From Clostridiaceae bacterium Marseille-Q4143 (GTDB lineage Bacteria; Bacillota; Clostridia; Lachnospirales; Lachnospiraceae): a DNA stretch of 64,000 nucleotides. The notes under the pieces are model-generated. The model saw only the letters and a program-made list of their open reading frames with translations, made no database searches and was not told where the DNA came from. Positions 32,502 through 41,452 of this stretch are shown one piece after another; positions within the stretch are counted from its first letter, which is position 1; the number at the start of each line of letters is the position of its first letter. Location: the NCBI GenBank assembly GCA_018228645.1, contig CP073693.1, positions 3,110,416 through 3,174,415 of the forward strand. Reading direction: 5' to 3'. Both the position numbers and the translations under genes were made by a program.

Positions 32502-33261
32502 CCTGTCTTTCCTCCTCATCAAGTTCCCGGACATCTTCTGACTCGTTCTCGGATTCTTCCAGTAAATACAGCAGTTCCTGAAGTTCTGCTTCTGTTACAT
32601 TCCTATATCCACCGGTTGTCAGATGCCCCAGATGAATATTCATAATCCGGACACGTTTAATTCCAGTCACATGAAAGCCCAGTTCCTTACACATCCGGCG
32701 AATCTGCCGGTTCAATCCCTGTGTCAGAATAATTTTGAATTTCTTTTTACCAAGTCGTTCTACTTCACATGGACGTGTGGTCACTTCCAGCTCTTTCAGG
32801 TGCACACCTGCCGCCATGTCTTTCAGAAAGCGGTCATTAAATTCTTTATCTACCGTTACTTCGTATTCCTTCTCATGATAATTTGCCGCACGCATCATTT
32901 TATTAATGATATCCCCATTATTCGTCATGAGAAGTAACCCTTCAGAATCTTTATCCAGACGCCCTGCATAAGTAATCCGTTTGGGATAATGAAGAAAATC
33001 AATGATGTTCACATCACCGCCCTGACTTTTTTCTGAGCAGACTACTCCCCTTGGTTTATTCACTGCCAGAAGAATGAGCTTATCCTTTTTATCTTTCTGT
33101 ACTGGTTTTCCGTTCAGGCAAACCTTCTGCCCTTCCTCAATCTGCATGCCGACAGTCGCTTTCATGCCGTCAACGGTCACTTTTCCAGCTTCGATAAGCC
33201 GGTCTGCCTCCCTTCGGGAGCAGACACCCGCCTCACTCATATATTTATTTAAACGTATCAT
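32491..33261 (-). CDS. RluB/RsuA-family pseudouridine synthase
   Basis: A 256-residue rRNA-modifying enzyme. Residues 1-60 form an S4 RNA-binding domain (MIRLNKYMSEAGVCSRREAD, then RLIEAGKVTVDG). The catalytic motif GRLDKDSEGLLLMTNNGD near 100-117 supplies the active-site aspartate. The rest (GLNRQIRRMCKELGFHV) is the family signature near the C-terminus. It probably modifies 23S rRNA as RluB does. An acidic tail (ESENESEDVRELDEEERQDD) extends beyond the fold and overlaps the ligase start. Confidence 0.9.
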   Translation of the reverse strand: MIRLNKYMSEAGVCSRREADRLIEAGKVTVDGMKATVGMQIEEGQKVCLNGKPVQKDKKDKLILLAVNKPRGVVCSEKSQGGDVNIIDFLHYPKRITYAGRLDKDSEGLLLMTNNGDIINKMMRAANYHEKEYEVTVDKEFNDRFLKDMAAGVHLKELEVTTRPCEVERLGKKKFKIILTQGLNRQIRRMCKELGFHVTGIKRVRIMNIHLGHLTTGGYRNVTEAELQELLYLLEESENESEDVRELDEEERQDDE

Positions 33262-33377
33262 GGTATGTACTTCCTTTCTCGGAACTTTTTGCCGCTCTTT
33301 TCAGCTGCTGTTTCGTGGGGCTCCATATTGCCCCACGCCATTCTATCATACCAAATTTTCCTTCAAATGACCAGTGA

Positions 33378-33815
33378 CTATCTAAGATACGCTTTCAGTT
33401 TCTCAATATTTTTCTCTTCAAAATCCATCAGTTCCTGCGCAATTTCATAATATTCTTTCTGCACACTCTGATTACTCTTCACTGCCTTCATAAGCTCTAC
33501 AATACCTTTTGTATTTCCCTGAATCATCATATCGGCCAGATGGCTGGTACTGGCATTCAACAGGGTATTCATCTGAATACCTCCCCACAGCATCGTCTTT
33601 CCTACCAGATTTTCCTCCGGCAGCGGCTCTTCTGCCTTCATATATTCTTTTTGGATCTTCTCCTCAAACTGCATGAATTTACATGCCTGGCGGTTCAGAT
33701 CCAACGCCAGATCATCATCCTCCACCTTACTGATCATCACATTGATGGCTTCCCGTCCCATCCGGCTGTTTCGGTAATTTTCCTTCATCACAGCTCTGTC
33801 CGCATCTGAAAACAT
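33378..33815 (-). CDS. Helical protein of unknown function, 145 residues
   Basis: The ATG at 33815 (MFSDADRAVMKENYRNSRMG) has AAGGAG seven bases upstream; an open frame 20 codons longer lacks a ribosome site. The chain is almost all helix with DLALDLNRQACKFMQFEEKI and SQKEYYEIAQELMDFEEKNI-like repeats, resembling a four-helix bundle of ferritin-like or spore-coat type (histidine or carboxylate pairs could bind metal, but no E-x-x-H is evident). No signal or membrane segment. It lies between the SH3 gene and the pseudouridine synthase gene. I do not recognise the family. Confidence 0.65.
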   Translation of the reverse strand: MFSDADRAVMKENYRNSRMGREAINVMISKVEDDDLALDLNRQACKFMQFEEKIQKEYMKAEEPLPEENLVGKTMLWGGIQMNTLLNASTSHLADMMIQGNTKGIVELMKAVKSNQSVQKEYYEIAQELMDFEEKNIEKLKAYLR

Positions 33816-33889
33816 AAAAAAGCTCCTTTCCCTTGTATTGCTACTAGGGTATGGAGCTTTTCCATATTTATTCACTTTTCAAAAATTCA

Positions 33890-34909
33890 TTACTCCAGGA
33901 ATTCGGTCTTCACATAACCGGTCTCACCTTTGTACTCAACCTTGCTCCAGCCATTATCATAGGACTCAATCTGTGTGATGGCATCTCCCTGATATGCAAG
34001 GGCAATACGGTCAGAATCCGTAGACGCCTCCGAACGGATATTGACACTCTCCGTAACACGGGTCTCTCTGTTCTGTGCCTCTGCTGCCGGTGCTTCTTCC
34101 TCTGCTGGCTCTTCGGTCTGCTCTTCTGCTGCCGGTTCTTCCCCAGTCTCCTCCTGAGCATCCTCCTGCTCAGCGGCCTCATCTGCTGCAGAAGCTTCCT
34201 CTTCCGCAGTTTCCGTATTCTCATTTGCCTTACCGGTCGCATTCTGAACAAATTCTGCCAGAGTCGGATCACTGTTCAGTGCTTCCTGATAGCGGGCATT
34301 GACATCATCGTAAAGAGCTTTTACTTCCGGATCCTGTTCCAGCTCCTGCACATAAGCCTGCAGTGTCTGATCCTCCTCTACATTATTATAGCGGATATAA
34401 CGGTTGCCGGATTCATCCTTCGGTCCGATATACAGGCAGCTGATATAAGGCGCCAGCGTCTCCACTCCGGCGATCTTCATATCACAGCATACAAATACAA
34501 TATAAGAATCCTCGTCCGGGCCCTTCTTTGTATAACATTTCAGGTCACTGTAAGATTCATATGCTTTATCCAGTTTTTTAACTTCTTCTTTGTCTGCATC
34601 TGATAACTCATCTACGATGGATTCCAGCGCATCCACATCACCATTTACGATACAATCCAGATATTTACTCACCAGACGTTCAATTGATGAATGACTGTTT
34701 TCTTCCAACTCATTCGGTTCTTCTTCCTGCTCCTGCTGATCTGCTGCCTGCTGATCTGCTGCCTCCTGAGTTTCCTGCGGTTCTTCCGGTACCGTTTCTG
34801 TCTTCCGGCCGCCCGCCACAAGCGCAATGATCACAACCAGCACCACTGCAGCACCGATCACATAATACTTATATTTTTCCAGTAATTCTCTCATATTTCT
34901 TTGTTCCAT
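33890..34909 (-). CDS. Membrane-anchored protein with C-terminal SH3 domain
   Basis: A 339-residue protein. A single helix at about 14-34 (YYVIGAAVVLVVIIALVAGG) anchors an extracellular region. An acidic, glutamine-rich linker is followed by an NTF2-like domain (about 75-200: IERLVSKYLDCIVNGDVDAL, then SIVDELSDADKEEVKKLDKA). A second long Glu/Ala-rich linker (about 215-270) leads to an SH3 module at 280-339 (ESVNIRSEASTDSDRIALAY, GWSKVEYKGETGYVKTEFLE). SH3 modules of this kind bind cell wall. GGAGG lies seven bases before the ATG. Probably a cell-envelope structural or sensor protein. Confidence 0.85.
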   Translation of the reverse strand: MEQRNMRELLEKYKYYVIGAAVVLVVIIALVAGGRKTETVPEEPQETQEAADQQAADQQEQEEEPNELEENSHSSIERLVSKYLDCIVNGDVDALESIVDELSDADKEEVKKLDKAYESYSDLKCYTKKGPDEDSYIVFVCCDMKIAGVETLAPYISCLYIGPKDESGNRYIRYNNVEEDQTLQAYVQELEQDPEVKALYDDVNARYQEALNSDPTLAEFVQNATGKANENTETAEEEASAADEAAEQEDAQEETGEEPAAEEQTEEPAEEEAPAAEAQNRETRVTESVNIRSEASTDSDRIALAYQGDAITQIESYDNGWSKVEYKGETGYVKTEFLE

Positions 34910-34994
34910 TCCATTTCCTCCAAATCTAGTCCGTGTATTTCACACAACATCAGTTCCCTCATAACCAAATCCTTTGGATTTTGGATACAAAAAA

Positions 34995-35068
34995 TGCACC
35001 TGACAAGATTCGAACTTGCGACACCGGGCGTCGGAGGCCCGTGCTCTATCCAGCTGAGCTACAGGTGC
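34995..35068 (-). tRNA. tRNA-Arg (anticodon CCG)
   Basis: On the minus strand, acceptor GCACCTG pairs with CAGGTGC; the D arm is GCTC...GAGC, the anticodon stem CGGGC/GCCCG holds loop CTCCGAC with anticodon CCG, and the T arm is GCAAG-TTCGAAT-CTTGT (one G-U pair). CCA is not encoded. A run of T follows the gene. Confidence 0.93.
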
Positions 35069-35153
35069 ATGGCTTATTACCTCAACTATAATACACCATG
35101 TTGAGGAAATAAGCAAATGTTTTTTGTAATAAAATTGTAATATTTACGATTTT

Positions 35154-36017
35154 TTAAAATTTCAGTCGTTCTTCGTCCGCATCATAATAATATGCATGGT
35201 CTGACAGAAACTCTTCTCTGCTCACACAACGCCGGTTCACGTCCCGGATCATTGCATCCAGATCGTTCCGTGACATTTCCTGATCAGAAGGAATCAGAAT
35301 CAGTTCATGAATGCTGCTCGGAATCACATGATAACTCTGTCCGAAACGTTCCGCACACATTTTCTGGACATCCTGATCCACGATCACAGCTGCTCCGAAC
35401 TCTTTCCGGCTGTTGCTTAAAACATAAAGACCACTCCCGGAAAGATCAAGGCCGTACTCCTCCAGAAGCTGCTCCAACGGATGAAGAAATACCGGTACAC
35501 TGCGCATATTCTCCGATGCCGTCAGAAGAAGATCTTCCTCTGTCTTCTCCCAGCGTTCCATATGCGTCCGGCTGATCAGGGCTGTCGCATTCCTGATAAT
35601 ATGATCAGGAATCCTCAGATAGAATACAAGCGAAAGATCCATCCAGTCCACGTGTGGTGTCTTCTCCAGCAATTCCCTGTTACGTTCCCTTGATACCAGC
35701 CGATAAAAAATTCTGTCTTTCATTCGGTCAAAATGAAGCACTTCGTTTAATTCCTCTGAGGGAAGTTTTCTGCTTTCCCGCTGAATCTGAAGAACCGCAG
35801 TGGCAATTTCCCGGATATCTGTCATATCCATATTTTTCCGATAATAATGATTCACATATACCGTCGGTTCTTCCTTCCGGTACGGCATCCGATAGGAAAA
35901 TCCATCCAGACGGACGCTGTTATTTTTGAGAACCTCCACACGGCGGATCTCCTCACCGTTCTTCATAAGGTCATGCAGTTCCTGCTCCAGACAATCTAAA
36001 AACTTCTCATATGTCAT
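35154..36017 (-). CDS. DUF5688 family protein
   Basis: A 287-residue cytoplasmic protein of a family common in Lachnospiraceae and related gut Firmicutes. Recognisable blocks are EVLKNNSVRLDGFSYR near residue 30, PTVYVNHYYRKNMDM, VFYRLVSRERNRELL, HVDWMDLSLVFYLRIP, and late in the chain YVLSNSRKEFGAAVIVDQDV and VIPSSIHELILIPSD. The ATG at 36017 has AAAGG six bases upstream; one six bases earlier is possible. The role is unknown. There is a gap of about 150 bases to the RNase HI gene without clear signals. Confidence 0.8.
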   Translation of the reverse strand: MTYEKFLDCLEQELHDLMKNGEEIRRVEVLKNNSVRLDGFSYRMPYRKEEPTVYVNHYYRKNMDMTDIREIATAVLQIQRESRKLPSEELNEVLHFDRMKDRIFYRLVSRERNRELLEKTPHVDWMDLSLVFYLRIPDHIIRNATALISRTHMERWEKTEEDLLLTASENMRSVPVFLHPLEQLLEEYGLDLSGSGLYVLSNSRKEFGAAVIVDQDVQKMCAERFGQSYHVIPSSIHELILIPSDQEMSRNDLDAMIRDVNRRCVSREEFLSDHAYYYDADEERLKF

Positions 36018-36174
36018 ATTCATCCTTTCCGTTTCTTCTACCGGATTATGCTTTGTCCGATGCTTTTATCATTGGGGAAAGTTTTGTGCGACTGCACAAG
36101 AATGTTCTATACCTGTCTATCAGTTTACATGACCTTTCTGTTTTTTGCAACTTCTTTTTACAGTTCTCTGATCT

Positions 36175-36651
36175 TTATTCAAGAATCACATCGTCAATCA
36201 GTCCGTCTCCATCAGCTGCTGTGGTTGCCAGCTGATCGCAGCGCTCGTTCTGCGCATGGCCGTCATGGCCTTTGACCCAGATAAATGTAACCTGATGGGG
36301 TCCTTTTGCTTTCAACAGCCGCTTCCACAGATCCGGGTTCTTTACAGGCTTTTTCTGGCTGTTGACCCAGTTTTTCCTAAGCCATGAATCAATCCAGTGC
36401 TGATTAAAGGCATCTACCAGATATTTGGAATCTGAATACAGCTCCACTTCACACGGCCGATTCAACGCCTCCAGACCAACGATTGCCGCCATCAGTTCCA
36501 TCCGGTTATTGGTAGTCTTTTTATATCCCTGAGAATACTCCCGGATATGTTCTTCTCCTTTGGAGTCCATATAAGAAAGAATGGTTCCGTATCCTCCCGG
36601 TCCGTCAGGATTGCCGCGTGCTGCACCATCTGTATAAATTTTTACTTTCAT
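36175..36651 (-). CDS. rnhA: Ribonuclease HI
   Basis: A 158-residue endonuclease that cuts RNA in RNA-DNA hybrids. The catalytic carboxylates are in IYTDGAARGNP (Asp), RMELMAAI (Glu), LYSDSKYLVDA (Asp) and the C-terminal ERCDQLATTAAD. The basic helix region WIDSWLRKNWVNSQKKPVK is as in E. coli RnhA. The ATG at 36651 overlaps the stop of the MBL gene (ATGA) and has AGGAG eight bases upstream. Confidence 0.92.
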   Translation of the reverse strand: MKVKIYTDGAARGNPDGPGGYGTILSYMDSKGEEHIREYSQGYKKTTNNRMELMAAIVGLEALNRPCEVELYSDSKYLVDAFNQHWIDSWLRKNWVNSQKKPVKNPDLWKRLLKAKGPHQVTFIWVKGHDGHAQNERCDQLATTAADGDGLIDDVILE

Positions 36652-37340
36652 AGATTCCACTCCTGCGCTGTATCTTTGATCGGATAATAATGTTCCAGCA
36701 TGCCGTTTAATTCCGGCTCCTTTTGAAGTTTCCTGCAGACTTCATACTGTCCCCAGCAATGCATGGGGAATACAGCATCTACGTGGGTATTTTCCAGAAA
36801 GTACCGGATGCCCAAGCTGTAGAAAGTTCCCAGTCTTGGATCCACCGGGACAAACGCCACATCAAAATGTTCACCTTTGATCTGGTTAATGGCATTCTTA
36901 TAATTAGCCGCCATATTATTATTCCAATATTTACTCTCTCCAGTCCAGTGCCACCAGTTCAGATCACCCGCATGATAGATTCTTTTACCTTCTGTCTCCA
37001 CCACAAACGCAACACCCACATCCGTAGATTTTAAAGTTCGAACCTTCAGCTGACCGATCTCATATTCCATATTGGCTCTCACACTGTGAATCCAGGGTTT
37101 CCGTTCCTCTTCCCGGAACCGGATATCTCGTGAAAGAATATATTCCGCTGTCGGATACTCCGATTTCAGCTCCAGTATTTCTCTTTTAAAATGATCCGGA
37201 TGCGCATGGCTGTTCAGAAAGTAAATCTTTTTATTTTCCGGAATCGTCGGAAGCTGTCCCTCCCCGTAATAATCAAAAACCAGTACACAGTTTTCCAGCT
37301 CCACGGCAAAACTGCTGTGATAAATAAATGTAATTTTCAT
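36648..37340 (-). CDS. MBL-fold metal-dependent hydrolase (YtxX/UlaG-like)
   Basis: A 230-residue beta-lactamase-fold hydrolase. The metal site is LNSHAHPDHFKRE (H-x-H-x-D-H); the second histidine region is YHAGDLNWWHW (about 115) and the end has PMHCWGQ. The layout fits the family of small MBL proteins such as UlaG-like hydrolases, with an unknown substrate. The ATG (MKITFIYHSS) follows GGGGACATC; an earlier TTG lies inside a terminator and is rejected. It is coupled to rnhA by ATGA. Confidence 0.8.
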   Translation of the reverse strand: MKITFIYHSSFAVELENCVLVFDYYGEGQLPTIPENKKIYFLNSHAHPDHFKREILELKSEYPTAEYILSRDIRFREEERKPWIHSVRANMEYEIGQLKVRTLKSTDVGVAFVVETEGKRIYHAGDLNWWHWTGESKYWNNNMAANYKNAINQIKGEHFDVAFVPVDPRLGTFYSLGIRYFLENTHVDAVFPMHCWGQYEVCRKLQKEPELNGMLEHYYPIKDTAQEWNL

Positions 37341-37352
37341 GATGTCCCCTGC

Positions 37353-37383
37353 AAAAAGAGGCAGCAACAACTGCCGCCTCTTT
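37353..37383 (-). terminator. Terminator of the Asp23/DAK2 transcript
   Basis: On the minus strand GAGGCGGCAG / CTGCCTC with loop TTGT forms an imperfect stem followed by TTTTT. It lies between the FakA-like gene and the MBL gene. Confidence 0.7.
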
Positions 37384-37403
37384 CTTCGTTTTCTTTATCT
37401 GCT

Positions 37404-39065
37404 TTATTCTACAGAAATCACATAATAATAAATCGGCTGATCACCTTCATGCACTTCTACTTCAGTATTTGGATACAGGGCTGCAAGCTCGTCTCCCAGC
37501 TTCTGTGCATCTTCTTCCGAGATATCCTCACCGTAATAAATACCGATAATCTCAGAATCCTCATCTACCAGTTCCGCCATCATAGCTTTCGTTGTCTCCG
37601 CAATATCCTTGCCGACTGCAAGAATGCCTGCATCGCCGATACCCATGATATCGCCCTCATGGATCTCTTTATCATCAATCTTTGTATCACGAACTGCATA
37701 AGTTACCTGTCCGGTCTTGACATTCTTGATCTCTTCTGCCATACGAAGCTCATTTTCCTTCGGTGTCTCCTCCGGAATATAGTTGATCATGGCAGTGATT
37801 CCCTGCGGTACAGTCTTGGTCGGAACTACGATAATCTTCTTATCCTCGGTCAGATAACTTGCCTGATTTGCCGCCAGAATAATGTTCTTGTTATTCGGAA
37901 GAATAAAAATATTATCCGCATTTACCTTGTCAATGGCTTCCAGCATATCCTCTGTACTCGGGTTCATGGTCTGTCCGCCCTCAATGAGATAATCTACGCC
38001 GAGATCTTTAAATATCTGGCCTACGCCTTTTCCGACGGATACAGAGATGAAACCCATCTCTTTCCGCGGTTCTTCCGATTTCTTCTCTTCTGCCTTTTTC
38101 TCTGCAGCAATTCTGGAAGCGTCCTTGATCAGCTTTTCTTCATGCTCCAGACGCATATTGTCAATCTTCATGTTGGAAAGTGCACCATAAGTCAGTGCTC
38201 TCTGGATTGCCAGACCCGGATCATTCGTATGTACGTGTACCTTGACAACCTCATCATCAGATACTACGACAATCGAATCACCGATGGATTCCAGGAATGC
38301 CTTGAACTCATGCTCTTTCTGCTGATCATACGGTTTGTCCAGCATAATGATAAACTCTGTACAGTAACCGAATTTAATCTCTGCCTGAGTCTGCTCACTG
38401 ATCTTCACCGGAGCAGCCTTTTTCGCATTAGTATCAAAAGAATAATCCACTTCTTTTCCAAGAAGTGCATCATAGGCACCTTTCAGAACCTCTACCAGTC
38501 CCTGTCCGCCGGAATCGACAACACCTGCCTCTTTCAGCACCGGAAGCATCTCCGGAGTCTGTGCCAGTACTTCTTCAGCCTCTTCGATGACAAGTCGGCA
38601 GAACTCTTCCACATCTTCTACCGTAGATGCCAGATCTGCGGCCTTGTCAGCCGCACCTTTGGCAACTGTCAGAATCGTACCTTCCTTCGGCTTCATAACT
38701 GCCTTGTACGCAGTCTTTACTGCTTTGTCCATGGCATTTGCTAGGTCAACCACATCCAGTTTCTCATGGTCTCTGATTCCCTTGGTAAAACCTCTGAGAA
38801 GCTGAGAAAGAATAACACCAGAGTTTCCTCTTGCCCCACGCAGAGAACCAGAAGAGATGCATTTTGCCAGTGTCTCCATGTTCACGTCTGCCAGCGCTGA
38901 AACTTCACTGGCTGCTGCCGTGATCGTCATGGTCATGTTTGTACCAGTATCACCATCCGGCACCGGAAATACATTCAGTTCATTAATCCACTCTTTTTTG
39001 GATTCCAGATTCTTTGCTCCACCCAGAAACATTTTCTTAATCATCTGGGCATCTATTGTCCTCAT
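37404..39065 (-). CDS. fakA: DAK2-domain fatty acid kinase-like protein (FakA/YloV)
   Basis: A 553-residue cytoplasmic protein. The N-terminal DAK2 kinase domain (about 1-200) holds PDGDTGTNM at about 35-43 and GARGNSGVILSQLLRGF near 93. FakA proteins phosphorylate fatty acids bound to FakB; the C-terminal part (FGYCTEFIIMLD... VHVHTNDPGLAIQRA) matches the second family domain. GGAGG lies about 12 bases before the ATG at 39065; a TTG three bases earlier exists. It follows the Asp23 gene with 18 bases between, the usual Firmicute pair. The FakB partner is not in the window. Confidence 0.88.
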   Translation of the reverse strand: MRTIDAQMIKKMFLGGAKNLESKKEWINELNVFPVPDGDTGTNMTMTITAAASEVSALADVNMETLAKCISSGSLRGARGNSGVILSQLLRGFTKGIRDHEKLDVVDLANAMDKAVKTAYKAVMKPKEGTILTVAKGAADKAADLASTVEDVEEFCRLVIEEAEEVLAQTPEMLPVLKEAGVVDSGGQGLVEVLKGAYDALLGKEVDYSFDTNAKKAAPVKISEQTQAEIKFGYCTEFIIMLDKPYDQQKEHEFKAFLESIGDSIVVVSDDEVVKVHVHTNDPGLAIQRALTYGALSNMKIDNMRLEHEEKLIKDASRIAAEKKAEEKKSEEPRKEMGFISVSVGKGVGQIFKDLGVDYLIEGGQTMNPSTEDMLEAIDKVNADNIFILPNNKNIILAANQASYLTEDKKIIVVPTKTVPQGITAMINYIPEETPKENELRMAEEIKNVKTGQVTYAVRDTKIDDKEIHEGDIMGIGDAGILAVGKDIAETTKAMMAELVDEDSEIIGIYYGEDISEEDAQKLGDELAALYPNTEVEVHEGDQPIYYYVISVE

Positions 39066-39082
39066 CAAGATGAAGTTCCTCC

Positions 39083-39439
39083 TTAATCAATCACTCTTAC
39101 ACCTTCCACGAAGATATCGATTCTGTCAATCTTCATGCCGGTAAATTCTTCCACCTGATATCTGACGGAATCCATCAGATTCTGAGATACTACCGGAATA
39201 TTTACTCCATAAGCTACAATCACATGAAATCCCAGACAGATTTCATTATCTTCAATAGAAACTTCGATGCCTCTGGTAATACTGTCCTTCTTTAAAAGTT
39301 TCATCAGCCCGTCACGCATATCAAGGGATGCCATTCCGACAATACCGGTGCATCCGAGCGCTACAGAACCCGCATAAGCTGCAATCACATCCGAATCGAT
39401 TGAAATATTTCCTAAATTCGTATTAATCTGTCCCTGCAT
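39083..39439 (-). CDS. Asp23/Gls24 envelope stress protein
   Basis: A 118-residue cytoplasmic protein of the Asp23 family, thought to associate with the membrane and affect envelope stress. Signature text: NISIDSDVIAAYAGSVALGC and TGIVGMASLDMRDGLMKLL, followed by ISIEDNEICLGFHVIVAYGV. The ATG at 39439 follows GGGAGG by nine bases; a longer frame into the intergenic region is not supported. It is the first gene of the pair with fakA. Confidence 0.9.
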   Translation of the reverse strand: MQGQINTNLGNISIDSDVIAAYAGSVALGCTGIVGMASLDMRDGLMKLLKKDSITRGIEVSIEDNEICLGFHVIVAYGVNIPVVSQNLMDSVRYQVEEFTGMKIDRIDIFVEGVRVID

Positions 39440-39585
39440 ACGATGATACCTCCCAATTAAATTACATAACTGCAATTATTATACCCGATACAGAAGAAAA
39501 ATGAAATAAGTTTTTCTCTTTTTCTATTTTCTTCTTCCGCTGCATATACTAAAACAAGCAAAACAGAGGAGTTTCACCGGCTTTT

Positions 39586-39732
39586 ATGAGAAAAACTATC
39601 GGTTTTGTCATGTTCTGGATCGGCATCGGCATATTTTTTACTTTGTTTCTGCCATCAGACAACCTCTTTCCCCGCATCCTTCTCTCCGCCGTCTTCATTA
39701 TCTGCGGTTACCAGTGCTATTTTTCCTGTTAA
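39586..39732 (+). CDS. 48-residue membrane protein
   Basis: A plus-strand ATG opens MRKTIGFVMFWIGIGIFFTL, continues with FLPSDNLFPRILLSAVFIIC and ends GYQCYFSC. Two hydrophobic helices joined by a short polar turn form a typical small membrane protein, which I recall seeing in Lachnospiraceae genomes. AGAGGAG lies 14 bases before the ATG, a long spacing, so the start is uncertain. It is divergent from the Asp23 gene and convergent with L28. Confidence 0.5.
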   Translation: MRKTIGFVMFWIGIGIFFTLFLPSDNLFPRILLSAVFIICGYQCYFSC

Positions 39733-39749
39733 ATTTATTTTGCAAGCAA

Positions 39750-39781
39750 AAAGAGGGCATCGCACTGCGACACCCCCTATG
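39750..39781 (-). terminator. Terminator after rpmB
   Basis: On the minus strand AGGGGGTGTCGC / GCGATGCCCT form an imperfect stem followed by TTTTT, just downstream of the L28 stop. Confidence 0.6.
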
Positions 39782-39804
39782 CATTCCTATCATATGACAG
39801 CCGA

Positions 39805-39990
39805 TTAAGCTCTTTCAACTTTACCGGATTTTAAGCAAGAAGTGCATACATACATTTTCTTTGCTCCGCCGTTTACTTTCACTTTTACGGACTTCACATT
39901 GGATCTCCACATTTTGTTGGATCTTCTATGGGAATGACTCACATTGTTACCAAAGTGAACACTCTTCTCACAAACTGCACATTTAGCCAT
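39805..39990 (-). CDS. rpmB: 50S ribosomal protein L28
   Basis: A 61-residue basic ribosomal protein: MAKCAVCEKSVHFGNNVSHS near the start, HRRSNKMWRSNVKSVKVKVN in the middle, and VCTSCLKSGKVERA at the end. Two Cys-x-x-Cys pairs (CAVC, CTSC) mark the zinc-binding form of L28. AAGGAGG lies seven bases before the ATG at 39990; the adjacent ATG at 39993 is closer and less likely. A clear promoter and a terminator make it a single-gene unit. Confidence 0.96.
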   Translation of the reverse strand: MAKCAVCEKSVHFGNNVSHSHRRSNKMWRSNVKSVKVKVNGGAKKMYVCTSCLKSGKVERA

Positions 39991-40041
39991 CATTGCACCT
40001 CCTTAGGGTTATTTGAGTCCCGGAGACTCACAACTTCTGTT

Positions 40042-40070
40042 ATTCTATCAGAAATATTTCATCTTGGCAA
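40042..40070 (-). promoter_or_regulatory. Promoter of rpmB
   Basis: Minus strand -35 TTGCCA (40065-40070), 17-base spacer, -10 TAGAAT (40042-40047), followed by a leader of about 45 bases with a small hairpin (GAGTC/GACTC). Confidence 0.75.
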
Positions 40071-40117
40071 GCAAAATTTTGCATTTTTACATATTTTTTT
40101 ATTTTGCCCGATTCCGC

Positions 40118-40516
40118 CTATTTTTCTCCGTCCAGAATATCATTCACAGCCTTGTCAACTTCAGGGTCGGATTTCTTTCCGGAAGTGAATTTATTGACAA
40201 AATCAGGTACCATGTCCAATACTTTTGTCACTGCATCCTGATTCTTCACATTGACCAGACGGATATTGCCGTCCTTGATCACCAGCACCGCACTCGGAGA
40301 AATCTTGCCGCCCAGTCCGCCTGCTCCGTTATTTTTTCCCTCTGATGCAGCTGCGCCTGCTCCCACGCCAAAAGAAACATCCACCAGCGGAAGAATAATG
40401 GTATCTCCTACCGTAATGGCATCTCCCACAACAGTCTTGCTGGAAATAAAATGGTCCATGCCCTGAAACAGGGAAGACACTGTAGATTCAAAGGTATTGT
40501 TATTTTTCTCGCTCAT
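40118..40516 (-). CDS. gerW: GerW family sporulation protein (YtfJ)
   Basis: A 132-residue protein of the YtfJ/GerW family, found in spore formers and tied to spore germination. Signature text: GDAITVGDTIILPLVDVSFG and GGLGGKISPSAVLVIKDGNI, with a glycine-rich loop (GAGAAASEGKNNGAGG). It follows the DUF2953 gene with 12 bases between. In Bacillus the same gene pair (DUF2953 then ytfJ) is known. This is one of the hints that the host forms spores. Confidence 0.88.
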   Translation of the reverse strand: MSEKNNNTFESTVSSLFQGMDHFISSKTVVGDAITVGDTIILPLVDVSFGVGAGAAASEGKNNGAGGLGGKISPSAVLVIKDGNIRLVNVKNQDAVTKVLDMVPDFVNKFTSGKKSDPEVDKAVNDILDGEK

Positions 40517-40528
40517 AAGAACCTCCTG

Positions 40529-41434
40529 TTATTGTTTCCATTCCTGATACATCTGACGCACATCCTGATTTCGCCACAGGCGAAATGCTATCAGACAAAG
40601 TACATATATCTGTATCCGCCCCCTGATATGAAGTTCTCCTTCCAAAATCTCTCTTTCAAAATCCGGATGTATGGAAAACCTTTTCGGATACCACTGATAC
40701 AGCATGGACAGCAGTCCGGTGCCAAGGCCGGTCCATGAGGGATCTTCGAATCCGAATGTCACTTTCCCGGCCACTTTACGAGGCCTTGATTTCTTCCACA
40801 GAAAACGGGCTTCCTGCAGCACAGCCTGCCGCGCGCGGACATGCTCTTTCCGGTTCCAGAATTCCTGAAATTCATTCGTCTTTCTATACAGGCTCCGCAC
40901 AAAACTTCCGATGTTCTTTATTTTATCACAGATGTGTCGAAATGTCTCCATGGGATTCCATCGTTTCCGGCGGTGCCGTTCTTTCTTTTCTCTGGATTTT
41001 TCCCGAACCGCAGGCAGATCAGCCGTTTTCTTCTCTTCCTGCTGTTCTTCCCGTTTTACTGCAGCTTCAGGTGCTTTTTCCTCTTCCGATTTCTCTGTTT
41101 TTTGCATCGGCCTTCCTTCCGGCTTGTTCTTTTTCCGGCAGTGCTTCTTTTTCCATTCCCGTATCCGATTCAGTGAAATTCCGAAAATGCAGATCTTCTT
41201 TTCTGTCTGAAAACCATCTTCGCTGTTCTCCCACCTGACAAAAAATATGGCAGTCAGAACCCAACACAGCCAGGAAACTCTGCCCTGCAGCTGAAATCTT
41301 TCCCTCTTTTCCATATCCAGACGATAGCCAACCGGAACAAAAAGGACGATGCACAGCAGAAGAAGGACGAGTCCCAGGATACTAAGAAGAAGGATTCCCA
41401 GTATTTTCAGAATTAACAATCCCACATGCAGCAT
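40529..41434 (-). CDS. DUF2953 domain protein
   Basis: A 301-residue protein with a membrane helix at about 8-33 (KILGILLLSILGLVLLLLCI then VLFVPVGYRL), followed by a short strand region (LQGRVSWLCWVLTAIFFVRW) and a long lysine/glutamate-rich segment (about 85-160). The C-terminal half (KVAGKVTFGFEDPSWTGLGT, then YQWYPKRFSIHPDF) is the DUF2953 core. It lies next to gerW, matching the DUF2953-ytfJ pair of spore formers. Its function is unknown; a role in the forespore envelope is inferred from the pairing. Confidence 0.85.
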   Translation of the reverse strand: MLHVGLLILKILGILLLSILGLVLLLLCIVLFVPVGYRLDMEKRERFQLQGRVSWLCWVLTAIFFVRWENSEDGFQTEKKICIFGISLNRIREWKKKHCRKKNKPEGRPMQKTEKSEEEKAPEAAVKREEQQEEKKTADLPAVREKSREKKERHRRKRWNPMETFRHICDKIKNIGSFVRSLYRKTNEFQEFWNRKEHVRARQAVLQEARFLWKKSRPRKVAGKVTFGFEDPSWTGLGTGLLSMLYQWYPKRFSIHPDFEREILEGELHIRGRIQIYVLCLIAFRLWRNQDVRQMYQEWKQ

Positions 41435-41452
41435 GCTATCAGTACCCCTTCA

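Noticed and set aside
37191..38744. 517-codon plus-strand frame
   Set aside because: Antisense of the fakA-like gene; composition is unlike a real protein.
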